A stretch of 5,996 nucleotides of DNA from Deltaproteobacteria bacterium (GCA_030262795.1 JAJSZO010000164.1:1-5996), one strand, 5' to 3'. Shown: positions 1-5,829, counted from the stretch's first letter. The notes: generated from the sequence alone by a model not told the origin. Made by a program: numbers and translations.

Positions 1-7
1 GGCGCAC

Positions 8-123
8 AGATTTGGGTCGAATTTGCCCAAATCTCAAATATAGGCTCAGATCACAAAAGTTGATGGAATAGCGAGCTATTTCAATATTTTTGGGATTTGA
101 GCCTGGATTTGAGATTTGGCAAA
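8..123. repeat. nested inverted-repeat element at the 3' end of the GalT-like gene
   Basis: Three nested symmetries are visible. Positions 8-16 (AGATTTGGG) and 26-34 (CCCAAATCT) are perfect 9-bp arms around a 9-nt loop. Positions 22-48 and 98-123 are inverted copies agreeing at about 24 of 27 positions, with one indel. Between them, 67-72 (AATAGC) and 75-80 (GCTATT) form a short stem. The right arm is translated as the last residues of the minus-strand gene and provides its stop codon (81-83). The arrangement resembles a small palindromic or MITE-like intergenic repeat. The hairpins could also help end transcription of the minus-strand gene, but no clear T-run follows them in that direction. 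Its identity as a mobile repeat is inference. Confidence 0.55.
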
Positions 124-1775
124 GGCGGCCCGAAGCTGTGATGCATAGTTGGGGAAGTTATTTCGTCCACGTTCCTAAGGGCCTTATTACAGACATAGGC
201 GAAGTCTTCGGGATAATGCCCGATAATCCAGCGAGATAGCCACTGGCTGTAAGTTCCCGGCGATTTAGGATGACGGGGAATAAAAGTGTACATAAGCCGC
301 TGGTCATTGTCTGGATTATCAAATCTCCTGGATGTTTCGTAACAAATCATCATTTCCACACCCAATTTTTCCAGCATCCTTACAGTTGTTAAAATAGCCA
401 TGTCAAGAGACCTTCTCACTGTAGAATTCGTCTCAAGAATATTGCCGCACTTTGCTGTGGTCATAATCTGCACTTCTCCTTGAGAGCGTTGGGCTTTGGG
501 TACAAAAGCCATGATATTTTCGTCCCGATAGAAAATAAGGCTTTTTGCCTTGTCTTTGCTACCATCCATTCTCTTGTTATTTTTTATGGCATTAATGTAT
601 GTTTTAAAAAAAAATTTGCCTGTGCTATTTCTAAATCGACGGCAGAAACGAGCTACTTCATCTCCTTGAGTATAGGTTGGAAATAAAGTGTGGCTTTCAT
701 CATTTTTTCCATTGATAAAACCCTGAGTATATTTGGGCACGATGGCAAATTGCTGGTGTATTTGCTGGTGAGATGCATTGAGACGATATCCTGAAGGAGA
801 TAGATCAAATCCAAAATTCCATCCCCACATTGATGCGTTAAAGGGCAAATTGATTTTATCTTCTTCATGATGTTTTATGGTTTCAAGAAGATGTATTCGC
901 AAAGACTCTAACTCTTTTTCTGTGAGAGTACGTTTTTTTGCGGGCACGGAAATGCTTAGACTCTGGGCGACTTGTGTGTAAACTCTCTGGTAGTATAAAT
1001 GTCTGAGACCGATCAAATCCTCTTTCTTAAGCGCTTCGATTTTATACCTGATGGAATCATGTGCCATGTTTGCTGCATAATGTCCCCACGGAATATAGCT
1101 GTTTTCTCTCAGATATTCCCAGATATGAGTGCCGGCAGACTTTTTATACTCTCCCACAATTTTATTAGGGCCCTGGATACCGGGAATAAGTACCATTGCC
1201 TGCTTATAAGTATCAGGTAAAAAAGGATTGTTGGATACGATTTCAAACAAATGGTGGTTTTTAATTGCCTGTCGAATTCTCCCATTTTTTGTTTTTTCAT
1301 ATTGAATACCAACAGGCTCTCCTGTGTGTGGATCAAACTCAAACAAGCACGTTTTTTGGGCTAACTTTGTAAGCAAATTTGCGTCTGTGGATGTTCTGCC
1401 CAATGATATAGTTAGAGGATCATTGCTTTCGAACTCATTTATACCGGCTTTTAATTTCGAAGATTTATATTTGTTAATAATATCAAAAGGATTTGCATCT
1501 TCTATTTTTTTGTCAGCACTTGACTTTAATATAAAAGTTGCGCCCATAAAAGGAAACGGGTTGGAAATCTCGAATACCCAGTCTGCGTTATCAATGGTTA
1601 CATCATTTGCAGGAAAGTTAATTTTGTTTTCAACAGCGGTTTTGCCGTTAACATGTCCAAGTGTTGTTATATGATTTTTTGCCCTCAGGTTGACTACTGT
1701 ATAATCGGGCTTATGAATGCCATAAACAAATTCACCGGCAGTTGATACACAAGTCCTTACAGATAATTCATTCAT
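81..1775 (-). CDS. divergent GalT/HIT-superfamily nucleotidyltransferase-like protein
   Basis: This 564-residue protein has no signal peptide or membrane segment and is probably cytoplasmic. Residues 333-345 (N-A-S-H-Q-Q-I-H-Q-Q-F-A-I) align in pattern with the GalT/ApaI active site (A-S-x-P-H-x-H-x-Q), which makes His340 the candidate nucleotidylated residue. The first His of the usual H-x-H-x-Q is Gln338. The C-terminal part, from F424-V-P through G433-E-V-Q to D491-Q-R-L-M-Y-T-F-I-P-R-H-P503, resembles the second GalT half with its substrate loop and Q-x-x-x-x-x-F-x-P ending. Known relatives transfer nucleotides between sugar-1-phosphates or phosphorolyse dinucleotides or NDP-sugars; the substrate here cannot be read. 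At 564 residues it is longer than typical GalT (about 350). The start is supported by GAGGAA (1786 to 1781) about 5 nt upstream. Residues from about 549 (G-P-P-L-P-N-L-K-S onward) lie in the inverted repeat and look acquired. It is divergent from the kinase operon. I am confident it is a real gene and moderately so about the family. Confidence 0.6.
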   Translation of the reverse strand: MNELSVRTCVSTAGEFVYGIHKPDYTVVNLRAKNHITTLGHVNGKTAVENKINFPANDVTIDNADWVFEISNPFPFMGATFILKSSADKKIEDANPFDIINKYKSSKLKAGINEFESNDPLTISLGRTSTDANLLTKLAQKTCLFEFDPHTGEPVGIQYEKTKNGRIRQAIKNHHLFEIVSNNPFLPDTYKQAMVLIPGIQGPNKIVGEYKKSAGTHIWEYLRENSYIPWGHYAANMAHDSIRYKIEALKKEDLIGLRHLYYQRVYTQVAQSLSISVPAKKRTLTEKELESLRIHLLETIKHHEEDKINLPFNASMWGWNFGFDLSPSGYRLNASHQQIHQQFAIVPKYTQGFINGKNDESHTLFPTYTQGDEVARFCRRFRNSTGKFFFKTYINAIKNNKRMDGSKDKAKSLIFYRDENIMAFVPKAQRSQGEVQIMTTAKCGNILETNSTVRRSLDMAILTTVRMLEKLGVEMMICYETSRRFDNPDNDQRLMYTFIPRHPKSPGTYSQWLSRWIIGHYPEDFAYVCNKALRNVDEITSPTMHHSFGPPLPNLKSRLKSQKY

Positions 1776-1780
1776 ACATT

Positions 1781-1786
1781 TTCCTC
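1781..1786 (-). promoter_or_regulatory. ribosome binding site of the GalT-like gene
   Basis: Read on the minus strand, GAGGAA lies 5 nt before the ATG at 1775-1773. It supports this ATG over the overlapping out-of-frame ATG 4 nt downstream. Confidence 0.6.
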
Positions 1787-1822
1787 ATTGTTTACAATTT
1801 TCAGTGAAACTCCGTGTCCCTT

Positions 1823-1858
1823 ATCATATAAAAAACATATTTGAGTTTTAATTGTCAA
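1823..1858 (-). promoter_or_regulatory. candidate sigma-70 promoter of the GalT-like gene
   Basis: The minus strand carries a perfect -35 hexamer TTGACA (1858 to 1853). No -10 sits at ideal spacing. TTTTAT at 1833-1828 is 19 nt away, and the better TATGAT at 1828-1823 is 24 nt away. The -35 is convincing but the -10 is not, so the element may need an activator. Its -35 overlaps that of the divergent plus-strand promoter. Confidence 0.3.
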
Positions 1859-1880
1859 GAATGTATATTCTCTGTTTAAT
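1852..1880 (+). promoter_or_regulatory. candidate distal sigma-70 promoter of the kinase operon
   Basis: TTGTCA (1852-1857), 17 nt, then TTTAAT (1875-1880): each hexamer matches the consensus at 5 of 6 positions with ideal spacing. Predicted initiation near 1887 would give a leader of about 136 nt to the preferred ATG at 2023. The -35 is the complement of the minus-strand TTGACA, so the two divergent promoters share one -35 site and probably exclude each other. Confidence 0.4.
1858..1871. promoter_or_regulatory. palindromic operator candidate between divergent promoters
   Basis: AGAAT-GTAT-ATTCT has perfect 5-bp arms with a 4-nt centre. It fills the spacer between the -35 and -10 of the distal kinase promoter and abuts the minus-strand -35. 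A dimeric regulator bound here would be expected to affect both directions. The binding protein is unknown. Confidence 0.3.
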
Positions 1881-1953
1881 TTGAGCAGCAGGCCATATGT
1901 CTTTCCATTTTTTGGTAGACTTTGTACAGCAATGGGAATGGATAAAATGTCTT

Positions 1954-1981
1954 TTGATTTTTCGGTTTCATGTGCTATCCT
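1954..1981 (+). promoter_or_regulatory. candidate proximal extended -10 promoter of the kinase operon
   Basis: TTGATT (1954-1959), 16 nt, then TATCCT (1976-1981), with TGC directly before the -10 (extended -10 type). Predicted initiation is near 1988, about 35 nt before the ATG at 2023. If real, this promoter would exclude the upstream ATG at 1897 and favours the shorter kinase. Confidence 0.4.
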
Positions 1982-2022
1982 CTTTAAAGGCTCAAAATGA
2001 CAGTTTTGGAAAGACGCATTAT

Positions 2023-3516
2023 ATGAAATTCTGGATAATAAAATATATAAGAAGATTTAGCATTTTTAAAAGGCTTGTTATCGGCTACCTTGCTATTTTG
2101 CTGGTTGTTGTCGCTCTGGGGATTTACACTACTTTTAGGCTTGATCAGTTGAACCGGATCACCCGCTCAATTAGTTCAGATGGTGAAATCATAAGGATAG
2201 TGGCTGGATTAAGAGATAAAGCGCTTTCTCAGAGGGGATTTGAAAAAAAATATATAGTTTCAAGAGATAAAGACTTTTACCATCAATTTTTGGAGATTGA
2301 AAAACACATTGAGACCGATCTTGAGCGGATGAGCGTCCTTATAGATACTCCGAAAAAAAAAAAATTTGTTTCCGATATAAAAAAGTTGCACAGCAGATAT
2401 CTTTCTATAGTGCAAAATCTGGTTCATTCGATTAAAATTGACAAAAAATATCCTCAAAAAAAAGATCAGAAGGAAAAAAAGAAGCTTATCAACGAGATAA
2501 CCGACAAGCTGGAGCAAGTGATAAAAGTTGCAAAAGCTGATGTGGAAAGAAAGATAAAACGATCAGGAGAAGTAGGCAATAGAGCCTCAAAAGTCACAGT
2601 GACTATAAGTATAGCTGCTATCATTATGGGAATATTGATTGCATTTTTCAATGCACGAACAATTAATTACCCTATTCTTCTCTTGATTAAAGGAACAAGG
2701 GAAATCGCAAAAGGCAAATTTGAAAAGCATATAAGAATACCTTCTCCTCCCGAGATAAAAGAATTGGCAAATGCCTTTAATCTCATGTGCGACCGTTTAA
2801 AAAAGATTGATAAGATAAAGGCGGATCTTTTTTCCAACATATCGCATGATCTTCGTACTCCTTTAGCAATAATAAGAGAATCAACAAGCTTGCTCTTTTT
2901 TGATGGCAGCTTTACACGATTTTCGAAAAAAGAGTATAAACTTATTAGTATTATTGCGGAAGAATGTGAGAGATTAATAAAGTCTGTAAATACTATTCTT
3001 GACATCTCACGGATGGATGCAGGAATGACCGATTATAATATGGAAAAATACAACCTTTCCCATCTTGTAGAAAGAAGCGTTTCAAATATAAGACCGATTG
3101 CCGAAAGCAAGGGGATTAATCTTGAAGTAAACATTGGCGGCAGTCTGCCACCTGTAAATATAGACGGAGAAAGAATAGGCCAGGCTCTTGGTAACCTTTT
3201 AGGCAATGCCATGAAATTTACAACGCAAGGAGGAAAAGTGACGGTTGCTGCCACTTTAAAGGATGCGAACGCTTTGGATCATCTTTTGCACAATAAAAAG
3301 AAATTTGTTAAAGTTTCCGTATCAGACACAGGCTGTGGAATTCCGGAAGAGAATATTAAGGAGATATTTGATAAATTTAAAATGCTCCATGGTAAAGGGA
3401 CAGGATTGGGCCTGTATATAGCAAAGCATATTATTAATTCCCATGGAGGTGATATATGGGTGAAAAGCAAGCAAGGAAAAGGAAGTATCTTTTCTTTTAC
3501 TGTACCTGTTTTCTAA
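2023..3516 (+). CDS. membrane sensor histidine kinase, GlrK/QseE-like
   Basis: This 497-residue kinase autophosphorylates on His and should pass phosphate to the regulator two genes downstream. Domains: basic N-terminus, TM1 about 18-37, helical periplasmic sensor about 38-189 (four-helix or CHASE3 type, with R71-G-F-E-K-K-Y), TM2 about 191-210, HAMP about 211-264, dimerisation/H-box S274-H275-D-L-R-T-P, N-box N391-L-L-G-N395-A, G1 D435-T-G-C-G439, F-box I448-F-D-K-F and G2 G457-K-G-T-G-L-G463. All catalytic boxes are intact. The frame is open from an ATG at 1897, but I chose 2023. It starts a normal kinase N-terminus, has GGAAAG 9 nt upstream, and lies just after the proximal promoter. The extra 42 residues would be aromatic-rich and unlike the family. 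Gene order kinase-lipoprotein-sigma-54 regulator matches glrK-qseG-glrR; orthology is inferred from that and the architecture. Its 3' end overlaps the lipoprotein gene by 61 bp. It carries a 12-A run. Confidence 0.9.
   Translation: MKFWIIKYIRRFSIFKRLVIGYLAILLVVVALGIYTTFRLDQLNRITRSISSDGEIIRIVAGLRDKALSQRGFEKKYIVSRDKDFYHQFLEIEKHIETDLERMSVLIDTPKKKKFVSDIKKLHSRYLSIVQNLVHSIKIDKKYPQKKDQKEKKKLINEITDKLEQVIKVAKADVERKIKRSGEVGNRASKVTVTISIAAIIMGILIAFFNARTINYPILLLIKGTREIAKGKFEKHIRIPSPPEIKELANAFNLMCDRLKKIDKIKADLFSNISHDLRTPLAIIRESTSLLFFDGSFTRFSKKEYKLISIIAEECERLIKSVNTILDISRMDAGMTDYNMEKYNLSHLVERSVSNIRPIAESKGINLEVNIGGSLPPVNIDGERIGQALGNLLGNAMKFTTQGGKVTVAATLKDANALDHLLHNKKKFVKVSVSDTGCGIPEENIKEIFDKFKMLHGKGTGLGLYIAKHIINSHGGDIWVKSKQGKGSIFSFTVPVF
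3445..3450 (+). promoter_or_regulatory. Shine-Dalgarno of the lipoprotein gene inside the kinase gene
   Basis: GGAGGT lies 5 nt before the ATG at 3456. The same six bases are the two Gly codons (475-476) of the conserved H-G-G motif near the kinase C-terminus, so one conserved kinase motif doubles as a strong ribosome binding site. It fixes the lipoprotein start. Confidence 0.75.
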
Positions 3517-4103
3517 CGATCCTTTTACTGGGGATCGGATGTGCCGCTACTTTAAACTTTCAAAAGAGACAACAATCGGAAAAATCCTTTAAAAAGGGAG
3601 AGAAGTTCATAATCAAAGGAGAATATGAGGAGGCATTGATAGAATATGAAAAAGTCTTAAGGCTTTTTCCCAGGGTTTCACCGGGAGATAACGCTCTTTT
3701 TCATATTGGGCTTATCTGGCTTCATCCTGACAATCCTCAAAAAAATTATGAAAAATCGTTAATATCTTTTCAACGTGTTATCCACGATTTTTCACAAACC
3801 GGGTTGAGAGAAACGGCTAAGGTGTTGAGCTATACTGTCACTGAACTCATCCGCAGTGAAAGCGATATCAAAAAGTTCAAAGAATCGGCCGATTCTTTGC
3901 AAAACAGGCTTCGAAAGGAGAATGAAGAGCAAACAAAGACTCTAAAGAAACAGATGGAAGAACTTAAAAAGTTGAAAGAACGGATAGGGAAATTGAAAGG
4001 ACAGACAGGGGAATTGAAAGAACAGTTAAGGGAATTGAAAGAGATAGATATAGTAATCGAAGAAAAAAAAAGAGATAGAGACAGAAAGAGAGATAGGGAA
4101 TAA
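3456..4103 (+). CDS. QseG-like TPR/coiled-coil lipoprotein
   Basis: This 215-residue protein is predicted to be exported and lipidated. It has a basic n-region (residues 2-10, K/R-rich), a hydrophobic core (11-27) and a lipobox-like L-L-G-I-G-C29, with Gly rather than Leu at -3. The region 41-131 is helical and TPR-like (K-G-E-Y-E-E-A-L-I-E-Y-E-K-V around 54-67; Y98-E-K-S-L-I-S-F-Q-R). Residues about 135-203 form a long coiled coil, followed by a charged K/R/D/E tail. In Enterobacteria QseG lies in the same place between kinase and regulator and contacts the kinase sensor domain in the periplasm; the same role is inferred here from position, lipobox and size. The start is set by GGAGGT 5 nt upstream. 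The first 20 residues, nearly all of the signal peptide, are read from DNA that also encodes the end of the kinase. Only 4 nt separate its stop from the regulator, implying translational coupling. Confidence 0.8.
   Translation: MGEKQARKRKYLFFYCTCFLTILLLGIGCAATLNFQKRQQSEKSFKKGEKFIIKGEYEEALIEYEKVLRLFPRVSPGDNALFHIGLIWLHPDNPQKNYEKSLISFQRVIHDFSQTGLRETAKVLSYTVTELIRSESDIKKFKESADSLQNRLRKENEEQTKTLKKQMEELKKLKERIGKLKGQTGELKEQLRELKEIDIVIEEKKRDRDRKRDRE
3972..4055 (+). repeat. 21-bp tandem repeat encoding coiled-coil heptads
   Basis: TTGAAAG recurs at 3972, 3993, 4014 and 4035, exactly 21 bp apart. The first three units are clearly similar and the fourth is degenerate. They encode L-K-E-R-I-G-K, L-K-G-Q-T-G-E, L-K-E-Q-L-R-E and L-K-E-I-D-I-V, so each unit is one heptad with Leu in a fixed position. 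This points to growth of the coiled coil by in-frame duplication. Confidence 0.85.
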
Positions 4104-4107
4104 GATA

Positions 4108-5502
4108 ATGGCTGGAGAACATATACTTATAGTAGATGACGACAAAAATATGTTAGAGGTTTTAAGATTCAGGCTTGAGGCCGAGGGGTATAAAGTCACA
4201 AACACAACCATGGCAAAAGATGCTTTAACCATGGCAAAAGATGAGTTGTTTGATCTGGCTCTGATTGATCTAAAGCTAAATGGAAATGACGGCATTGAAT
4301 TAATGCAGAAGCTGCACCGCTTATCTCCTGAAATGCCGATTATTATCCTTACCGCCCATGGAACGATTGAGACTGCGGTAGATGCAATGAAACAAGGAGC
4401 CTATAGTTATCTCACTAAGCCTTTTGATCGGCGGGAGCTTTGCCTTCAGATAAAAAACGGTCTGGAGAAAAACAGCCTTTCCAGGGAAATAAGAAGGCTA
4501 AGAGCGCTGGTAGGGGAAAGATATGGGTTCAAAAACATCATTGGAAAGAGCAAAAAAATGCATGAAGTTATGGAGCAGATATCAAGAACAGCAGAGATAG
4601 ACTCAAGTGTATGTATCTACGGAGAAAGCGGCACCGGAAAAGAGCTTATGGCTAAATCTTTGCATCTGTTAAGCTCCAGAAAAGAGAAACTCTTTGTTGC
4701 GATAAACTGCGCCGCTATTCCGGAAGGGCTTCTTGAAGGAGAGCTGTTCGGTTACGAGAAGGGAGCATTTACCGGAGCTGTCAGAAATAAAAAAGGGTTT
4801 TTTGCCCAAGCCGATGAAGGAACTATATTTCTGGACGAAATTTCAGAAATGTCAGAATCAATGCAGGTAAAACTTCTCCGAGTGTTACAGGAACGGGAGT
4901 TCCATCCTTTGGGATCAGAAAAACCGATAAAGATAGATGTAAAGATAATAGCAGCTACCAATAAAAACCTTGAAGATGAGGTAAAGAATGGGAATTTTCG
5001 TGAAGATCTTTTTTACCGTATCCATGTCATACCCATCTATATCCCACCCTTAAGAGAAAGAAAAGAAGATATACCTCTTTTAGTGGATCATTTCATGAAA
5101 AAGTTTGCCGGAAATATGAACAAAGAGATAAAAGGGATATCCACACCTGCCTTACAGAAACTTTTGTTTTATGAATGGCCTGGCAATGTGAGAGAGTTAG
5201 AAAATAGTATTGAGTATGCTGTAGCCATGACACCTATGGATATAATTGGTGAAAATGTAATTCTCCAGACAAAAACTATAGAACAGGGCGAGTTGAAGCC
5301 GCTAAAAGAGGCCAAAAATGAGTTTGAAAGAAAATATATTTCTAACCTCATCTCTCTTACCAAAGGAAATGTAAGCAAGGCGTCAAGGTTTGCCGGAAAG
5401 TACCGGTCTGATTTTTATGACCTTTTGAAAAAACATAATCTAAAGATAGCCGATTTTAAGTCTGATATAGCCGCAAAAAAACGCAAAATGCACAAAAAAT
5501 AG
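4108..5502 (+). CDS. sigma-54-dependent response regulator, GlrR/QseF-like
   Basis: This 464-residue enhancer-binding protein is the predicted phosphate acceptor of the kinase two genes upstream and an activator of sigma-54 RNA polymerase. The receiver spans about 5-120 with acidic D10-D-D12, phosphoacceptor D54, T82 and K104. The AAA+ domain spans about 143-375: Walker A G172-E-S-G-T-G-K-E179, sigma-54 contact loop G219-A-F-T-G-A224, Walker B F241-L-D-E244, Arg-finger region F297-R-E-D-L-F-Y-R304 and W357-P-G-N-V-R-E-L364. A Fis-type helix-turn-helix lies at about 418-446 (G420-N-V-S-K-A-S-R-F-A-G, then S-D-F-Y-D-L-L-K-K-H), close in wording to the GlrR C-terminus. Everything needed for activity is present. 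AGGGA (4095-4099) lies 8 nt before the ATG, inside the end of the lipoprotein gene. The sigma-54 family call is near certain; the GlrR assignment rests on the helix-turn-helix and gene order. Confidence 0.93.
   Translation: MAGEHILIVDDDKNMLEVLRFRLEAEGYKVTNTTMAKDALTMAKDELFDLALIDLKLNGNDGIELMQKLHRLSPEMPIIILTAHGTIETAVDAMKQGAYSYLTKPFDRRELCLQIKNGLEKNSLSREIRRLRALVGERYGFKNIIGKSKKMHEVMEQISRTAEIDSSVCIYGESGTGKELMAKSLHLLSSRKEKLFVAINCAAIPEGLLEGELFGYEKGAFTGAVRNKKGFFAQADEGTIFLDEISEMSESMQVKLLRVLQEREFHPLGSEKPIKIDVKIIAATNKNLEDEVKNGNFREDLFYRIHVIPIYIPPLRERKEDIPLLVDHFMKKFAGNMNKEIKGISTPALQKLLFYEWPGNVRELENSIEYAVAMTPMDIIGENVILQTKTIEQGELKPLKEAKNEFERKYISNLISLTKGNVSKASRFAGKYRSDFYDLLKKHNLKIADFKSDIAAKKRKMHKK
4206..4243 (+). 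repeat. 17-bp direct repeat in the receiver domain
   Basis: AACCATGGCAAAAGATG occurs at 4206-4222 and again, identical, at 4227-4243. The 21-bp period encodes T-M-A-K-D-A-L followed by T-M-A-K-D-E-L (receiver residues 34-47). Overall receiver length looks normal, so this may be a replacement or gene-conversion event rather than a simple insertion. Confidence 0.85.
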
Positions 5503-5532
5503 AATGTTAGGAACGTCCACGTTCCTAACATT
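5503..5532. terminator. perfect 30-bp palindrome directly after the operon
   Basis: Perfect 14-bp arms, AATGTTAGGAACGT and its complement, surround a CC centre and begin at the base after the regulator stop codon. As RNA this is a strong hairpin. On the plus strand no T-run follows, so it is a poor intrinsic terminator for the operon, though it could protect the mRNA 3' end. On the minus strand the stem is followed by CTATTTTTTG, a proper U-tract, so it would stop transcription arriving from the right. It also lies about 190-220 bp upstream of the sigma-54 promoter, a normal distance for an enhancer site. Terminator, enhancer and mobile palindrome all remain possible. Confidence 0.5.
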
Positions 5533-5721
5533 GTGATCTGTAATAGTGTATGAAATGCTCTTACTATAAAAAAGTATAATATACAAAAGGTTAGGCATCC
5601 CGGTCTAATTTTATCCTCGCATATCTGTAGGAAAATTCCTTCACAAACATTCTTTGCAACAATGGTGCTGCAGTGCCGAAAATCCATAAAAATTAATCAG
5701 TTAATTTAATTAATAGTTGTT

Positions 5722-5737
5722 TGGTATATCTTTTGCA
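5722..5737 (+). promoter_or_regulatory. sigma-54 (-24/-12) promoter
   Basis: TGGTATATCTTTTGCA has the invariant GG (5723-5724) and GC (5735-5736) separated by exactly 10 nt. It also has the full TTGCA of the -12 element and the T before GG; only the middle C-A-C-G of the -24 consensus is degenerate. Expected initiation is near 5748. I found no other GG-N10-GC in this intergenic region on either strand. It lies 220 bp after a sigma-54 activator gene, with AT-rich DNA and the 30-bp palindrome upstream where integration host factor bending and enhancer binding would be expected. Confidence 0.55.
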
Positions 5738-5754
5738 TTATCTTTGCCTAACTT

Positions 5755-5776
5755 GCAGATGACTAGTCAATTCTGC
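5755..5776 (+). other. hairpin at the predicted sigma-54 transcript 5' end
   Basis: GCAGA (5755-5759) pairs with TCTGC (5772-5776) around the perfect palindrome TGACTAGTCA (5760-5769), with a 2-nt bulge. It starts about 7 nt into the predicted transcript, where it could stabilise a leader or small RNA. As DNA the 10-bp palindrome could also be an operator. Confidence 0.35.
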
Positions 5777-5829
5777 TATAGGCGCAAAAAAGGATATTGT
5801 TTGAACTTTTTATAAAACCATCAATCCTT

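Noticed and set aside
1324..1674. 116-codon plus-strand ORF
   Set aside because: Lies fully inside the GalT-like gene on the opposite strand, has no good ribosome site or recognisable domain, and is a shadow frame.
1897..2022. N-terminal extension of the kinase from ATG 1897 (42 extra residues)
   Set aside because: The extension is aromatic- and Cys-rich, has only a weak ribosome site, and begins before the good extended -10 promoter. The ATG at 2023 gives a normal kinase N-terminus just before TM1.
2667..3005. 112-codon minus-strand ORF
   Set aside because: Antisense to the HAMP and H-box coding region of an intact kinase; its composition mirrors the kinase codons.
4026..4295. 89-codon minus-strand ORF rich in Ser and Phe
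   Set aside because: Antisense to the purine-rich lipoprotein tail and the receiver; its Ser/Phe-rich composition comes from the complementary strand.
5575..5580. Perfect TATAAT as a sigma-70 promoter
   Set aside because: No acceptable -35 at 16-18 nt and no extended -10 TG; a chance match is likely in AT-rich DNA.
5415..5687. 90-codon minus-strand ORF rich in Phe and Cys
   Set aside because: Runs through the 30-bp palindrome and antisense into the regulator gene; no ribosome site and no protein-like pattern.
5580..5700. Cyclic-di-GMP or other known riboswitch
   Set aside because: Looked for conserved aptamer motifs and found no convincing set of paired stems or invariant bases.
5759..5815. 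18-codon ORF (M-T-S-Q-F-C) in the sigma-54 leader
   Set aside because: No ribosome site upstream, and its start overlaps the 5' hairpin; kept only as part of the intergenic description.
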